A DNA stretch of 48,714 nt from an uncultured Clostridia bacterium (GCA_946186665.1 CAMHOE010000016.1:1-48714); one strand, 5' to 3'; counted from the first letter of the stretch, positions 8,801 to 17,789 are shown. Notes: a model not told the origin generated them from the sequence alone. Numbers and translations: made by a program.

Positions 8801-9436
8801 TCATATTGCTGAAATTCCAAAGCTGTTTACAAGAGCCTCTATCTTCTCCCCCTTAGCGCATATGGGGCAGTTATGAGGCTTATAGCTTTCAAAGTCTCCC
8901 AGATCGTTCGGGTCAAATACAGAATGAACCGGATGACCGTCACATTCATCTACCGTTGCAAATATCGCCGCAACTCCCTCTACCTTTCCGCCGTAATAAT
9001 TCACTGCATCTATCGCAGCGAGCGCACTCTTGCCCGTCGTAACAGACGCTGCTACCACAAGAACGTGCTTGCCCGATATCATCGGTACAAGATTGTCACG
9101 GAATATCATCTGACCTCCGGATATATATTCCGGCGATATCACATAGATAGTCTGATGTGCGTTCATATTGACATAATCATCTTTAGTCAGTTCATTTGCT
9201 ATACAGGTACCGATCACTTCCATACCGTCAATACAAAGAATGGTATCAACAATGGTAGTCATACTGTAATAGCCCACAAGCTCCTTTGCTACAGCCTTAG
9301 ACTCTGACAGACGCATTTTCTGTGTTGTAACATCTATATAGTAGTTGGTATGGCTGTGCATAGTCGCAAAATGTCCTTTTTGCACACGAAGGAACACATC
9401 CTGATTTTTTGTTCTTATCTTGAACTCCTTTGCCAA
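8801..9436 (-). CDS. Phosphoribosyltransferase-fold protein (orotate PRTase-like, atypical PRPP loop)
   Basis: A 211-residue protein starting at TTG 9436 with AGAGGTGA about six bases upstream. The order of elements matches type I phosphoribosyltransferases: an N-terminal hood (HSHTNYYIDVTTQKMRLSESKAVAKELV), a core (DTILCIDGMEVIGTCIANEL), then the PRPP-loop region HVLVVAASVTTGKSALAAI. The loop glycine-threonine part (TTGKS) is kept, but the acidic pair before it (usually DD or ED) is AA here, followed by Ser. A C-terminal NCPICAKGE pair of cysteines could bind metal. Related clostridial proteins are often labelled orotate phosphoribosyltransferase. The missing acids make ordinary PRTase activity doubtful. 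No other pyrimidine gene is nearby. Confidence 0.7.
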   Translation of the reverse strand: MAKEFKIRTKNQDVFLRVQKGHFATMHSHTNYYIDVTTQKMRLSESKAVAKELVGYYSMTTIVDTILCIDGMEVIGTCIANELTKDDYVNMNAHQTIYVISPEYISGGQMIFRDNLVPMISGKHVLVVAASVTTGKSALAAIDAVNYYGGKVEGVAAIFATVDECDGHPVHSVFDPNDLGDFESYKPHNCPICAKGEKIEALVNSFGISAI

Positions 9437-9498
9437 GTTTAATCACCTCTATCGGGAAACAAAGTGTCTCCCTACAAATAGTATTTATTATATAGAAT

Positions 9499-9527
9499 AT
9501 TTTACTACATTTTGAACAAAAAATCAA
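9499..9527 (-). promoter_or_regulatory. Promoter for the PRTase-like gene
   Basis: Minus strand: -35 TTGATT (9522-9527), 17-base spacer, -10 TAAAAT (9499-9504). The leader of about 55 bases precedes the TTG start. The rest of 9528-9647 holds only a weak ACCGGAA/TTCCGGT hairpin at 9596-9622. Confidence 0.65.
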
Positions 9528-9647
9528 TATTATTTCCAAAACAATAACACAAAATATTATAAACTCATAAGCCTGCATCATTCAACGGAAATTCTTACCG
9601 GAATAAGCAGAGCCATTTCCGGTAGTCAGATACCGAAAAGCTTTGTA

Positions 9648-10640
9648 TTATTCTTCTTCATTCAGATACGGCTCACAGTCATCAATGTTTTCCGTAAAGT
9701 TGCTCTTTGACCAGTTGATATCACGTTTTATGATCTTTGCAGGGTTACCGGCAGCAACACAATGATCCGGCAGCGTACCCTTGAACACACCATATGCTCC
9801 GATAATACAGCAGTTTCCGATCTTAGAACCTCCCAGAACGACCGCTCCCCATCCGAGCCACACATGACGTCCTATCTCAACTACGGACTTCGGATCATCA
9901 GGCGCATAGTTATTTGTGCGCTTGCCGGTGACCATATCGAATATTGCGTGTCCGTCACCGGAACGGAGCCTTATCTCTCTGGACATCATAGTGTGGTCGC
10001 CAACTATTATCTTCGTGTCCCTGCTGCACGTAACAGAGTAATCCTCCATTATCACAACGTCATTTCCTATTGAGATCTCAGTGTTAAGAGAGAGAAGAAA
10101 CTCACCTTTCAGAAGCTTACAGCCTTCGCCGATAGTAAGCTTGCTGTTGCCCTTCCACACACTGATTTTTGCGCCCGAAGCGCACGTCGTACCCTTGCCG
10201 ATTATGACCTGACTGTTGAAGACATAGCTTGCGATAGTAATTTCAAAGCCGCAGTTATTGACAACTTTATTGCCGTATCCGTCCTCATAGCTCACATCCT
10301 TAGGTCCAAGCACGACTCTTTTACGTTCAACGAACATACAATCCTTAAAGTCGCGGTAGCCCAGGCGCTTCATTTTTTTTCTCAGATTATCAGTCGGTGA
10401 CAGAAGAATTACAATGTAATACTCGTCCGACTTATTATTGATATCATCGATAAGGCGGACCTTATCACTCACTTTTTCTTTTAAAGCGGTAAGATTGAAC
10501 GCCGGCTTCATATCCTGATATTCCTTAAAGACAGCCTCAAAGCTGGCTTGACTGCCATAGAATACTATTTTCCTGTCGCCTGCACTTTCTCTGATTCTCT
10601 CACAGATATATCTATAATACGCAGTATTCTGACTTTCCAT
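9648..10640 (-). CDS. Left-handed beta-helix acyltransferase, paralogue 1
   Basis: I place the start at ATG 10640 (MESQNTAYYRYICERIRES, 330 residues), because CTCCTT (AAGGAG on the coding strand) at 10649-10654 is then 8 bases away. The N-terminal ~110 residues are a Rossmann-like region (KIVFYGSQASFEAVF, LSPTDNLRKKMKRLGYRDFKDCMFV). Residues ~130-310 form a hexapeptide-repeat left-handed beta-helix ending in HVWLGWGAVVLGGSKIG and CVAAGNPAKIIKRDI, typical of CoA-dependent O- or N-acetyltransferases (maa/NodL/WbbJ type), with the RSGDGHAIFD catalytic-loop histidine. The substrate is probably a surface sugar. It is a tandem copy of the neighbouring gene at 10861 with its own promoter, so the pair is probably expressed independently. 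Confidence 0.83.
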   Translation of the reverse strand: MESQNTAYYRYICERIRESAGDRKIVFYGSQASFEAVFKEYQDMKPAFNLTALKEKVSDKVRLIDDINNKSDEYYIVILLSPTDNLRKKMKRLGYRDFKDCMFVERKRVVLGPKDVSYEDGYGNKVVNNCGFEITIASYVFNSQVIIGKGTTCASGAKISVWKGNSKLTIGEGCKLLKGEFLLSLNTEISIGNDVVIMEDYSVTCSRDTKIIVGDHTMMSREIRLRSGDGHAIFDMVTGKRTNNYAPDDPKSVVEIGRHVWLGWGAVVLGGSKIGNCCIIGAYGVFKGTLPDHCVAAGNPAKIIKRDINWSKSNFTENIDDCEPYLNEEE

Positions 10641-10729
10641 AAAGCACACTCCTTACGATTAATTATTCAGCACAATTTATTATCATCATTCCCGTATCAG
10701 CAAGCCGTCAACAGTTCAATGATACTGCA

Positions 10730-10759
10730 ATTATATCACATAGTCACAGCAAAAGGCAA
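10730..10759 (-). promoter_or_regulatory. Promoter of acyltransferase paralogue 1
   Basis: -35 TTGCCT (10754-10759), 18-base spacer ending in ATGTGA, -10 TATAAT (10730-10735). The region just upstream of the -10 matches that of paralogue 2, so the promoter was duplicated with the gene. Confidence 0.65.
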
Positions 10760-10816
10760 TATAGATTATCAATATATCCACAGAAATCAATTATTTCGGG
10801 ACAGCCCCTTTTTAAC

Positions 10817-10859
10817 AAAAGCGACAGCTCATCCGGACACGGACAAACTGTCGCTTTTT
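10817..10859 (-). terminator. Terminator of acyltransferase paralogue 2
   Basis: AAAAGCGACAG (10817-10827) pairs with CTGTCGCTTTT (10848-10858), directly after the stop codon at 10861, with a U-rich tail on the minus strand. Confidence 0.8.
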
Positions 10860-10860
10860 G

Positions 10861-11853
10861 TTAATCTATTTCATTCAGATAAGGCTCACACTGATCCAGA
10901 CTGTAAGCAAAGTTGCTTGAAGACCAGTTGATATCACGCTTAATGATTTTTGCAGGATTGCCTGCGGCAATACAATGTCCCGGCATAGATCCCTTGAACA
11001 CACCGAACGCGCCTATGATACAGCAGTCTCCGATCTCAGAACCACCCAGAACAGACGCTCCCCATCCGAGCCACACATGGCGTCCGATATTAACTATTGA
11101 CTTCGGGTCTTCGGGCGAATAATCATTTATACGCCTGCCGCTTTTCATATCAAATATAGCGTGTCCGTCACCCGAACGGATCTTTATGTAGTCTGAGAAC
11201 ATACAGTGATCACCGATGAAAACCCTTGTTCCTTTACTGCATATGATCTCATAACCATCCATAATTATCGTATCGCTTCCCAATGATATCTCGCAATCCA
11301 TAGTACAAAACAGCAGACCCCTGCGCAATCTGCAATTATCTCCGATAGTCACCTTATTGGTGCCCTTCCACAAATGTATCTTTGCTCCCGGTTTACAAAT
11401 AGTGCCTTCTCCAATGGTCACCTCGCTGTTAAAAGCATACTTTGAAATTTCTATTATGAAGCCGCAATTATTGGTCACTTTATTGCCATATCCATCCTCA
11501 TAGTTCTTTACTTTGGAGTTCAGTACGACATCCTTACGCTGAACGAACATACAGTCCTTAAAGTCACGATAGCCATAGAGTCTCAGCTTTTTCCTGAGCT
11601 TAGGACTTGGCTCCAGAAGAACAACAACATAGTATTTATCAGATTTTTTGTTGATATCATCAAACAAACGGGTCTCATCATTTACCTTTTCCTTCAATGC
11701 TGTAACATGGAAAGCCGGCTTCAGGTTCCGGCTCTCTTTTAAGACTTCATTAAAATCACTCATATTTCCATAGAAAACAATTTCCCTTCCGCGTGAATAC
11801 TCACTGATTTTTTCACAAATACATCTGTAATACTCAGCCTTCTGACTATCCAT
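10861..11853 (-). CDS. Left-handed beta-helix acyltransferase, paralogue 2
   Basis: A 330-residue paralogue of the gene at 9648 with the same length and layout: MDSQKAEYYRCICEKISEYS, a Rossmann-like part ending LRLYGYRDFKDCMFVQRKDVV, then the hexapeptide helix and HVWLGWGASVLGGSEIGDCCIIGAFGVFKG, IAAGNPAKIIKRDINWSSSNF. The ATG follows AAGGAG at the usual distance. The two copies agree best at both ends of the helix and differ more in its middle coils, which suggests different acceptors. The N-terminal domain could bind a nucleotide sugar or anchor the trimer; this is not known. A strong promoter lies upstream and a terminator downstream, making it a single-gene unit. Confidence 0.83.
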   Translation of the reverse strand: MDSQKAEYYRCICEKISEYSRGREIVFYGNMSDFNEVLKESRNLKPAFHVTALKEKVNDETRLFDDINKKSDKYYVVVLLEPSPKLRKKLRLYGYRDFKDCMFVQRKDVVLNSKVKNYEDGYGNKVTNNCGFIIEISKYAFNSEVTIGEGTICKPGAKIHLWKGTNKVTIGDNCRLRRGLLFCTMDCEISLGSDTIIMDGYEIICSKGTRVFIGDHCMFSDYIKIRSGDGHAIFDMKSGRRINDYSPEDPKSIVNIGRHVWLGWGASVLGGSEIGDCCIIGAFGVFKGSMPGHCIAAGNPAKIIKRDINWSSSNFAYSLDQCEPYLNEID

Positions 11854-11945
11854 AAAGCACGCTCCTTTTCACATCCGGTGTTTGTCATATATCACTTATA
11901 CCTGCTTTTGTACGAAATACTCGTCAGTAATTCATCAATGTTCAA

Positions 11946-11975
11946 ATTATATCACATCTTTGCAACAGGGTTCAA
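11946..11975 (-). promoter_or_regulatory. Promoter of acyltransferase paralogue 2
   Basis: -35 TTGAAC (11970-11975), 18-base spacer ending in ATGTGA, -10 TATAAT (11946-11951). The AT-rich stretch 11976-12123 contains no gene. Confidence 0.65.
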
Positions 11976-12123
11976 TAGTCAATGTAAATATATTTCTCCA
12001 CTTAAATTTCAGCATTTATATACATTTTCACTTAGATGATATCTCACTGTTATCCACTTTCTATATTTTTTCAAATTAATACTATATCCGATAAACAAGT
12101 AGATAAGAAGCAATAATTTAATT

Positions 12124-12372
12124 GGCAAAGTCCTGTCATTAACTTAAAGTCTTTTCGTGCTGCCTTGCGGCAGCAGAGGTACTTCGTTATGACCGCTACA
12201 AGGGGAAGCCCTCTTCCAGGGCTTCCCCTCTTCAAAAACAGTCCACAGGACTGTTTTTGAATTCACCCCATTCCGAGGGATTAAAAAGGGGATTTCGCCG
12301 TCTGCGGACGGCGACCAGGGGCTCTGCCCCATGGACCCCGCAGCCTTTGAAAAGGCTGGCGAAACTTTATTT
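12124..12372 (+). repeat. Multi-hairpin repeat, copy 1 of 3
   Basis: A ~245-bp element made of consecutive stem-loops: GCTGCC/GGCAGC, GGGGAAGCCC/GGGCTTCCCC, AAAAACAGTCC/GGACTGTTTTT, CCGTC/GACGG, GGGGCtctGCCCC and GCCTTT/AAAGGC, ending GCGAAACTTT. Copies 2 (about 19332-19563) and 3 (about 24730-24977) share order and most sequence. An open frame on its minus strand (12144-12332) exists only because of the repeat and is not called as a gene. Confidence 0.85.
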
Positions 12373-12424
12373 TTTCTACTCTTTTTTAGATATTATTATA
12401 AGCTATGCAGTCTGTTTTCGTGAT

Positions 12425-12473
12425 AAAAAAAGCCGCCATATCTCAGACTTTAAAGTCTGCTTGATATGGCGGC
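12425..12473 (-). terminator. Terminator of the FtsX-type permease gene
   Basis: GCCGCCATATC (12432-12442) pairs with GATATGGCGGC (12463-12473), with an inner AGACTTTAAAGTCT palindrome. On the minus strand it is followed by seven U. A textbook intrinsic terminator 33 bases after the permease stop codon. Confidence 0.9.
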
Positions 12474-12505
12474 ACAATATTTCATTTTTTACTGCCTGAG
12501 CGTTC

Positions 12506-15500
12506 TTATTCAATGCTTTTCAGTGACTCTACCATACTTATCTTGTTCATCTTGAAGTACATCAGGAAATTCACAAGAAGCGAAAACAGAAGTGTCATTA
12601 CAAAGCCTAAAAGATACGTCAGCCAAGATATCTCCTTCGGGAACATTACATTGTCCATTTGTATGGATTCGATTACAAACGTAAGGAAAATGTTTCCTAA
12701 AAACAAGCCTGCAAAGGCTCCCAAAACCGTGAGGACTATTCCCTCTCTGTATATGAAGTTCGCCGTTTCCAGCTCATAGAAGCCCAATACTTTTATTGTG
12801 GCTATCTCACGGACTCTTTCGGCTATGTTTATATTTGTAAGGTTATACAGCACAACCACTGCAAGAAGTCCTGCACACAGAATTACAACAAACACTATAG
12901 CATTGAGCGAATCCAGCATATCAAGTATTGTATTGACTGAATCCGACACTGACGACACCGTTACGATATCATCATTTTTCATATATTCATTGGCTATGTC
13001 ATGCTCAGCGTCCTTGTTCTCTTCCGTCAGCTTTGTAAATACAATGCCGTACTTTGCTTCCTTGCCGGTCATATTGCGGTAGTATCCGGGCGTCATGTAG
13101 ATGAAGTTGCTGGCATAGTTTTCTGTAAGGGCTGTTATTTTGCAGGTGTAGGTTTTTTCATTCATCTTTATATCAATGCTGTCTCCCACACCAACATTGA
13201 ACACCATACCCATTCTTTCATTTATTATTATACCATCGTCACTCAGCTCATACCCCTCATGGCTCTCCCTGTCACGAAGTACAAAAATCTTTTTGAAGGC
13301 GTCCATATCTTCTGCTACTATAGTCCTTGCAGTCAGGGTCTTGCTGCTTTTCGGAGTGGTAAGCTCTGTTACATCCATAGTTGACAGAAGCGATACGTCA
13401 AAACGGTCGTCCCTGCGGAACTGCGACATGATATAAGCTTTGTCATCGGCTGTACCCTCTTCTGAAAGAGCGTATATCTGGTCATAGCTTGATATCTGCA
13501 CAAACTGCTTGTCGGCTATACCGGTAATAGAGTCCCTGAGTCCAAAGCCTGCAATAACAAGAGCCGTACAGCCTGCCACACCTATTACCGTCATAAAGAA
13601 CCTTGCCTTGTAGCGGAACAGATTTCTCGCAGTCACCTTTGAGGTAAAGTTAAGATGTCCCCAGAGAGGACGTATGTACTCAAGGAAAATACGCTTTCCG
13701 GGCTTTGGCGCCTTCGGTCTCATAAGAGTTGCAGGCGCTATCCTCAGGTCACGGAAGCAGGCGGCAAATGACACTATGCTTATACATATAACTGCCACAA
13801 CGGAAGATACAATAACTATCTCCCAGTTTATCACAAGCACTGTTGCAGGAAGAATGTACATGATACCGTATGTCATAACAATTATGTACGGCAGTGTAAG
13901 CACTCCCAGAGCCGAGCCTGCAACACTTCCCAATGCAGCCGCTGCCGCTGAGTACACAAAGTACTTCATGGCAATAGCCGAATTTGAATAGCCCAGTGCT
14001 TTCAGCGTACCTGTTTCTGTGCGTCTCTCCTCCACCATCCTGGTCATTGTGGTAAAGCACACAAGAGCAGCTACCAGCAAAAAGAACGCCGGAAATACAT
14101 TCGCTATACTGTCCACACGGTTAGCGTCCTCTACAAGACCGGAATATCCGGGGTTATCATCACGGTCATAGACATACCACTCGGCATTTTCCAAAAGCTC
14201 AATGGTGTCCTCTGCATCCCTCAGCTGCTTTTCAGCGTCAGTCAGCTTTACATGGGCTTCATATTTTCCGACAGCAAGCTTTTCTCTTGACTCTTTCAGA
14301 GTCTGCATTCCTATCAGCTTCTGCTTTTCAAGCTCCGCCCTGCCGTCAGACAGTTCCTTTTCGCCGTCAGTTATCTTCGACTGGGCAGACTGCATATCAA
14401 ACATTCCGGTAGTCATCGCCGTGTCATATTCAAGCTTTGCTATATCAAGCTGTATCTGCGCATTGTCAAGCTGAGTTTTTGCGGCGCTGAGCTGAAGCGC
14501 TCCATCTGTTTTCTGAGTCTGGAACTCTGTCTGAGCATCTTCAAGGGCTGTTTTTGCAGCGTTGAGCTGTTCCTCGCCCTCCGAGAGAAGCTTCATGCCC
14601 TCGTCATACTGCTGCTGATATTCGTTAAGCTTTGTACGGTACTCATCAAGCTTATCCTGAAGCGGCTGCATCTCAGTCTGTCCGTCCGCTTCTATAGTTA
14701 TTCCGACGTTCAGCTCGTCAAGTCTCTGCTGTGTTTTTTCGATACCTTCGTTACATATGTCTATTGCAGATTTCAGAAGAGAAAGCTTTGTTTCAGCCTG
14801 AGGCTTTGTGGAACCGTAGAATATCTGATACTGGGTGTTGAACTCTGTCTGCGCACTGTTCAGCTTCTTTTCGGCTTCATCTATCTTTGTATCATATTCA
14901 GCCTTTGCGGAATTATACTTTGTCAGACCATCGGCATATTCATTCTGCGCATCTGTAAGCTTCTGCTTTGCAGTCTCGATACCTGTCTTGTATTCCTCCT
15001 GACCATCAGTCAGCTTTTCCTTAGCGTCCGCTAACTCCTTTTCACCGTCATCAAGCTTTTTCTGAGCTTCGGCTATCTTTTCATAAAACTCGCTTTCGCC
15101 GTCACTGAGCTTTTTTTCGCCGTCACTTATCTTGTCAAGAGCTTCCTTCTTTCCGTCCTCGTATTCCTTGCGGGCGTCAGCAAGCTCCTTTTGCGCATCC
15201 GACAGTGTGGTGGAATTGAACCTGTCGATACAGCTATAGGAAATATCCTCAAACTCACTTTTCTGGTCATCCACCATGTCCTTGTATTCATCAGAAAAAT
15301 CCGACACTCCAGCCGATGAAGCCTTTGTCCGGACATACACCGCTGTATATCTTTCCATAGCAAATTCATCAGACGGAAGCATCATATAATATGTGATAGA
15401 ACCGTCGCCGATATTTGTATTGCCCCTTTGATACGTAAGATACATAGGGCAGTCAATAACTCCGACTATCTTATACTCCAGATGCTTTACATACTCTGTG

Positions 15501-16030
15501 GTATCTCTTTTTTCCACCTTTGGCTCGATGCTGAGGGTATCGCCTATCTTATATCCCGACATTTTCAGGTAATAGTTTTCGATAGCACATTCTCCCTCTT
15601 TTGTGGGCAGTCTGCCGTCCACTATCATCGGTTCATTTATTAAAACAGAATTTGTATCGGTTTTTTCCGGAGCAGAATACACCCTGACAGCAAAGTCATT
15701 TCCGCCCTGCTTCACAAGCAGATCTGACATATAGCCCGGCATGACCTCTTCAACGCAGTCAAGCTTTGAAATTTCTGCGATATCCTCATCATCAAATCCT
15801 ACCGTAGACATGAGCCTTATATCCATAAGATGATTGTCACTGAAATACTCCTGTGCAGTTTTTAGCATACTGGGCAGAACGGATTTAAGTCCCGCAAAGA
15901 AACCGACGCTTATTCCGATAATAGCAAATATCGAAATAAATCTGGACTTCGTTTTCCAAATCTCCCTCAGAATATTCTTCCTTAAAGCGCCCTTTGCTTT
16001 TTTGTTTTTACCCCCATTTTTATCCTTCAA
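12506..16030 (-). CDS. Giant FtsX-family ABC transporter permease with extracytoplasmic coiled coil
   Basis: An 1,174-residue membrane protein. TM1 is near residues 30-50 (SRFISIFAIIGISVGFFAGL). A MacB-like extracytoplasmic region is followed by a long heptad-rich coiled coil (~residues 265-610, repeats such as ISDGEKKLSDGESEFYEKIAEAQKKLDDGEKELADAKEKL). The first FtsX domain has three membrane segments (ANVFPAFFLLVAALVCFTTMTRMVEERRTETGTLKALGYS); a second periplasmic region and a second FtsX domain (VVILCAGLLAVVVLYNLTNINIAERVREIATIKVLGF) end the protein. This is the YhgE/Pip-like-coil plus FtsX layout seen in Bacillota exporters of lipids, peptides or antibiotics. It needs a LolD/MacB-type ATPase; none is adjacent, but one is encoded at 29155. 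The start follows GGAGGTGAGGGGG. Substrate unknown. Confidence 0.87.
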   Translation of the reverse strand: MKDKNGGKNKKAKGALRKNILREIWKTKSRFISIFAIIGISVGFFAGLKSVLPSMLKTAQEYFSDNHLMDIRLMSTVGFDDEDIAEISKLDCVEEVMPGYMSDLLVKQGGNDFAVRVYSAPEKTDTNSVLINEPMIVDGRLPTKEGECAIENYYLKMSGYKIGDTLSIEPKVEKRDTTEYVKHLEYKIVGVIDCPMYLTYQRGNTNIGDGSITYYMMLPSDEFAMERYTAVYVRTKASSAGVSDFSDEYKDMVDDQKSEFEDISYSCIDRFNSTTLSDAQKELADARKEYEDGKKEALDKISDGEKKLSDGESEFYEKIAEAQKKLDDGEKELADAKEKLTDGQEEYKTGIETAKQKLTDAQNEYADGLTKYNSAKAEYDTKIDEAEKKLNSAQTEFNTQYQIFYGSTKPQAETKLSLLKSAIDICNEGIEKTQQRLDELNVGITIEADGQTEMQPLQDKLDEYRTKLNEYQQQYDEGMKLLSEGEEQLNAAKTALEDAQTEFQTQKTDGALQLSAAKTQLDNAQIQLDIAKLEYDTAMTTGMFDMQSAQSKITDGEKELSDGRAELEKQKLIGMQTLKESREKLAVGKYEAHVKLTDAEKQLRDAEDTIELLENAEWYVYDRDDNPGYSGLVEDANRVDSIANVFPAFFLLVAALVCFTTMTRMVEERRTETGTLKALGYSNSAIAMKYFVYSAAAAALGSVAGSALGVLTLPYIIVMTYGIMYILPATVLVINWEIVIVSSVVAVICISIVSFAACFRDLRIAPATLMRPKAPKPGKRIFLEYIRPLWGHLNFTSKVTARNLFRYKARFFMTVIGVAGCTALVIAGFGLRDSITGIADKQFVQISSYDQIYALSEEGTADDKAYIMSQFRRDDRFDVSLLSTMDVTELTTPKSSKTLTARTIVAEDMDAFKKIFVLRDRESHEGYELSDDGIIINERMGMVFNVGVGDSIDIKMNEKTYTCKITALTENYASNFIYMTPGYYRNMTGKEAKYGIVFTKLTEENKDAEHDIANEYMKNDDIVTVSSVSDSVNTILDMLDSLNAIVFVVILCAGLLAVVVLYNLTNINIAERVREIATIKVLGFYELETANFIYREGIVLTVLGAFAGLFLGNIFLTFVIESIQMDNVMFPKEISWLTYLLGFVMTLLFSLLVNFLMYFKMNKISMVESLKSIE

Positions 16031-16054
16031 TAATCCCCCTCACCTCCGGAACGA

Positions 16055-16308
16055 AATATAATGGAATTAATGAATACTGAAAACTTAAAACTGAAAAATG
16101 AATAATAGTGGTACGTTTTGCTAAAGCAAAACGAATTATAGTAAGTTTTCCTGTACTCAGCTTTACTCCAAGCCGCAGGTTCCGTACGCAGACCCCTCCG
16201 GCACATCAGCCGACTCCCCTTTCATGGGAGACTTTGAGCTTTGGGCTTTGGGCTTTGAGCTTTGAGCTTTCCATTACACATTGCTAATTGCACATTTTAC
16301 ATTATACA
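16055..16308. repeat. Repeat island upstream of the permease: palindrome plus heptad array
   Basis: On the minus strand a CGTTTTGC/GCAAAACG palindrome with a drifting heptad tail (about 16055-16147) leads into the permease start. Next come CTCCCC/GGGGAG-like stems (16146-16228). From 16229 to 16312 an unbroken run of about twelve heptads starts as AGCTTTG units and changes to CATTNNA units without losing phase, ending at the hydF stop. No gene is supported. Confidence 0.75.
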
Positions 16309-17517
16309 TCATTCCGGCTGATTTAACAACTGTTGTATTTCGGGAAATGGCGCGAGACTGCGTTTAAGGATACCGTTCATGTATGCAATGGCTGTACCGT
16401 AGTTCGTGATGGGCACTCCTTCGTCCTCTGCGCATTTAAGACGATACTGCATTTCACGTTCATTCAGCATACAGCCGCCGCAGTGTATTATCATACTGTA
16501 TTTTTTAAGCTCCTCAGAAAATTCCGTTCCTGATGTCCATACAAAATCTATATCCTTGCCTGTGTATTTTTTTATCAGCTTCGGGAGCTTTACAGTGCCG
16601 ATATCATCACACTGGCGGTGATGAGTACAGCCCTCCGAAATAAGCACCTTGTCTCCGTCATTGAGTCTGTCAAGTGCTGTGACTCCCGATACCGCAAGAC
16701 GCAGATTTCCCTTGTAGTTTGCAAAGAGAATAGAAAATGATGTGAGCATAATATCCTCAGGGGTCAGCCTGCTTACCTCTGCAAACGCCTGACTGTCGGT
16801 TATCACAAGACGGGGCTTTTCTTTAAGTGAGCTTAAGGTTCTTTCAAGCTCCGTTGTCTGAGTCACCATACAGACTGCATGAGCGTCAAGTATATCCCTT
16901 ATGGTCTGCTGCTGCGGAAGTATAAGCCTGCCCTTTGGCGCAGCGCTGTCAATAGGCGCAACAAGGACAACAACATCCTTTTCGCTGAGCATATGGGATA
17001 CGATATGCTTATCATTCTGTATATCCTTTGCCTGCCTTGCGATAAGCTCTTTAAGCTCATGAATATTCTCGCCTGTTTTTGCGCTGACACATATCTCGTT
17101 TTCAGACACAGCCGCATGACTGCTTATATCCGTCTTGTTATAGGCAATTACATATGGGATATTCTTTTTCACTATTTTTTCCAGCAATGCCTTATCCTCA
17201 TCTGTAATGCCCTTGACAGCGTCCACAACAAGAATGGCAACATCTGTTTTATTCAGCACCTGATAGCTCTTTTTTACCCTGAGTCCTCCAAGCTCGCCTT
17301 CGTCATCTATGCCCGGTGTGTCGATTATCACAACAGGACCCAAAGGCAAAAGCTCCATAGCTTTAAGTACAGGGTCGGTGGTAGTACCGAGAACATCAGA
17401 CACTATGGCAAGCTCCTGCCCTGTTACTGCGTTTACAACACTGGATTTTCCTGCATTTCTTTTTCCGAAAAACGCAAGATGAATTCTGTCTGCACTGGGC
17501 GTACTATTCAAGCTCAT
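16309..17517 (-). CDS. hydF: [FeFe]-hydrogenase maturation GTPase HydF
   Basis: A 402-residue protein, the usual length for HydF, the scaffold that assembles and delivers the 2Fe subcluster to apo-HydA. The N-terminal GTPase domain has G1 GKRNAGKS (residues 18-25), G3 DTPG and G4 NKTD. A dimerisation domain follows. The C-terminal cluster-binding domain shows the family ligands: CTHHRQC (CxH) and HCGGC (HCxxC) near residues 300-353. It is the last gene of the maturation group transcribed TM1266-hydE-hydG-hydF; a repeat island of about 270 bp lies between it and hydG. The ATG has a GGGGGAGGA ribosome binding site placed directly after the tail of a palindromic repeat. Confidence 0.97.
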   Translation of the reverse strand: MSLNSTPSADRIHLAFFGKRNAGKSSVVNAVTGQELAIVSDVLGTTTDPVLKAMELLPLGPVVIIDTPGIDDEGELGGLRVKKSYQVLNKTDVAILVVDAVKGITDEDKALLEKIVKKNIPYVIAYNKTDISSHAAVSENEICVSAKTGENIHELKELIARQAKDIQNDKHIVSHMLSEKDVVVLVAPIDSAAPKGRLILPQQQTIRDILDAHAVCMVTQTTELERTLSSLKEKPRLVITDSQAFAEVSRLTPEDIMLTSFSILFANYKGNLRLAVSGVTALDRLNDGDKVLISEGCTHHRQCDDIGTVKLPKLIKKYTGKDIDFVWTSGTEFSEELKKYSMIIHCGGCMLNEREMQYRLKCAEDEGVPITNYGTAIAYMNGILKRSLAPFPEIQQLLNQPE

Positions 17518-17525
17518 TATAATCC

Positions 17526-17789
17526 TCCCCCTATATAAAATTAGTGAATAGTGAATAGTTGTGGTGCGTTTTCGCTTAAGCGAAAACGAATTATAGTAAG
17601 TGTTGTAAAGAATTACAACTGCATCCGCCGAGTGGAAACCTCTCCGTCATTAATTCACTCCTTGAATTAACAGCGCAGTTCTGTGTGAACCAAAGCCTCC
17701 ACTGAAAGAGGAGGCTTTGGCTTTGATCTTTGAGCTTTGATCTTTGAACTTTCCACTAACCACTAACCACTAACCACTAATCACTAAAA
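17526..17789. repeat. Repeat island between hydG and hydF
   Basis: Minus orientation: a TTCGTTTTCGC/GCGAAAACG palindrome with an ATTCACT-type tail runs up to the hydF ribosome binding site (17526-17603). A segment shared with 21345-21390 (GCAGTTGTAATTCTTTACA) and a GAGGCTTTGG hairpin follow. From 17716 to 17788 about ten heptads pass from CTTTGAT to CTAACCA units in constant phase and end at the hydG stop codon. Confidence 0.75.

Noticed and set aside
12144-12332. A 62-codon frame on the minus strand inside the multi-hairpin repeat, with similar frames in copies 2 and 3.
   Set aside because: It exists only where the repeat exists, copies are broken by frameshifts, and the stems explain the conservation better than codons do.
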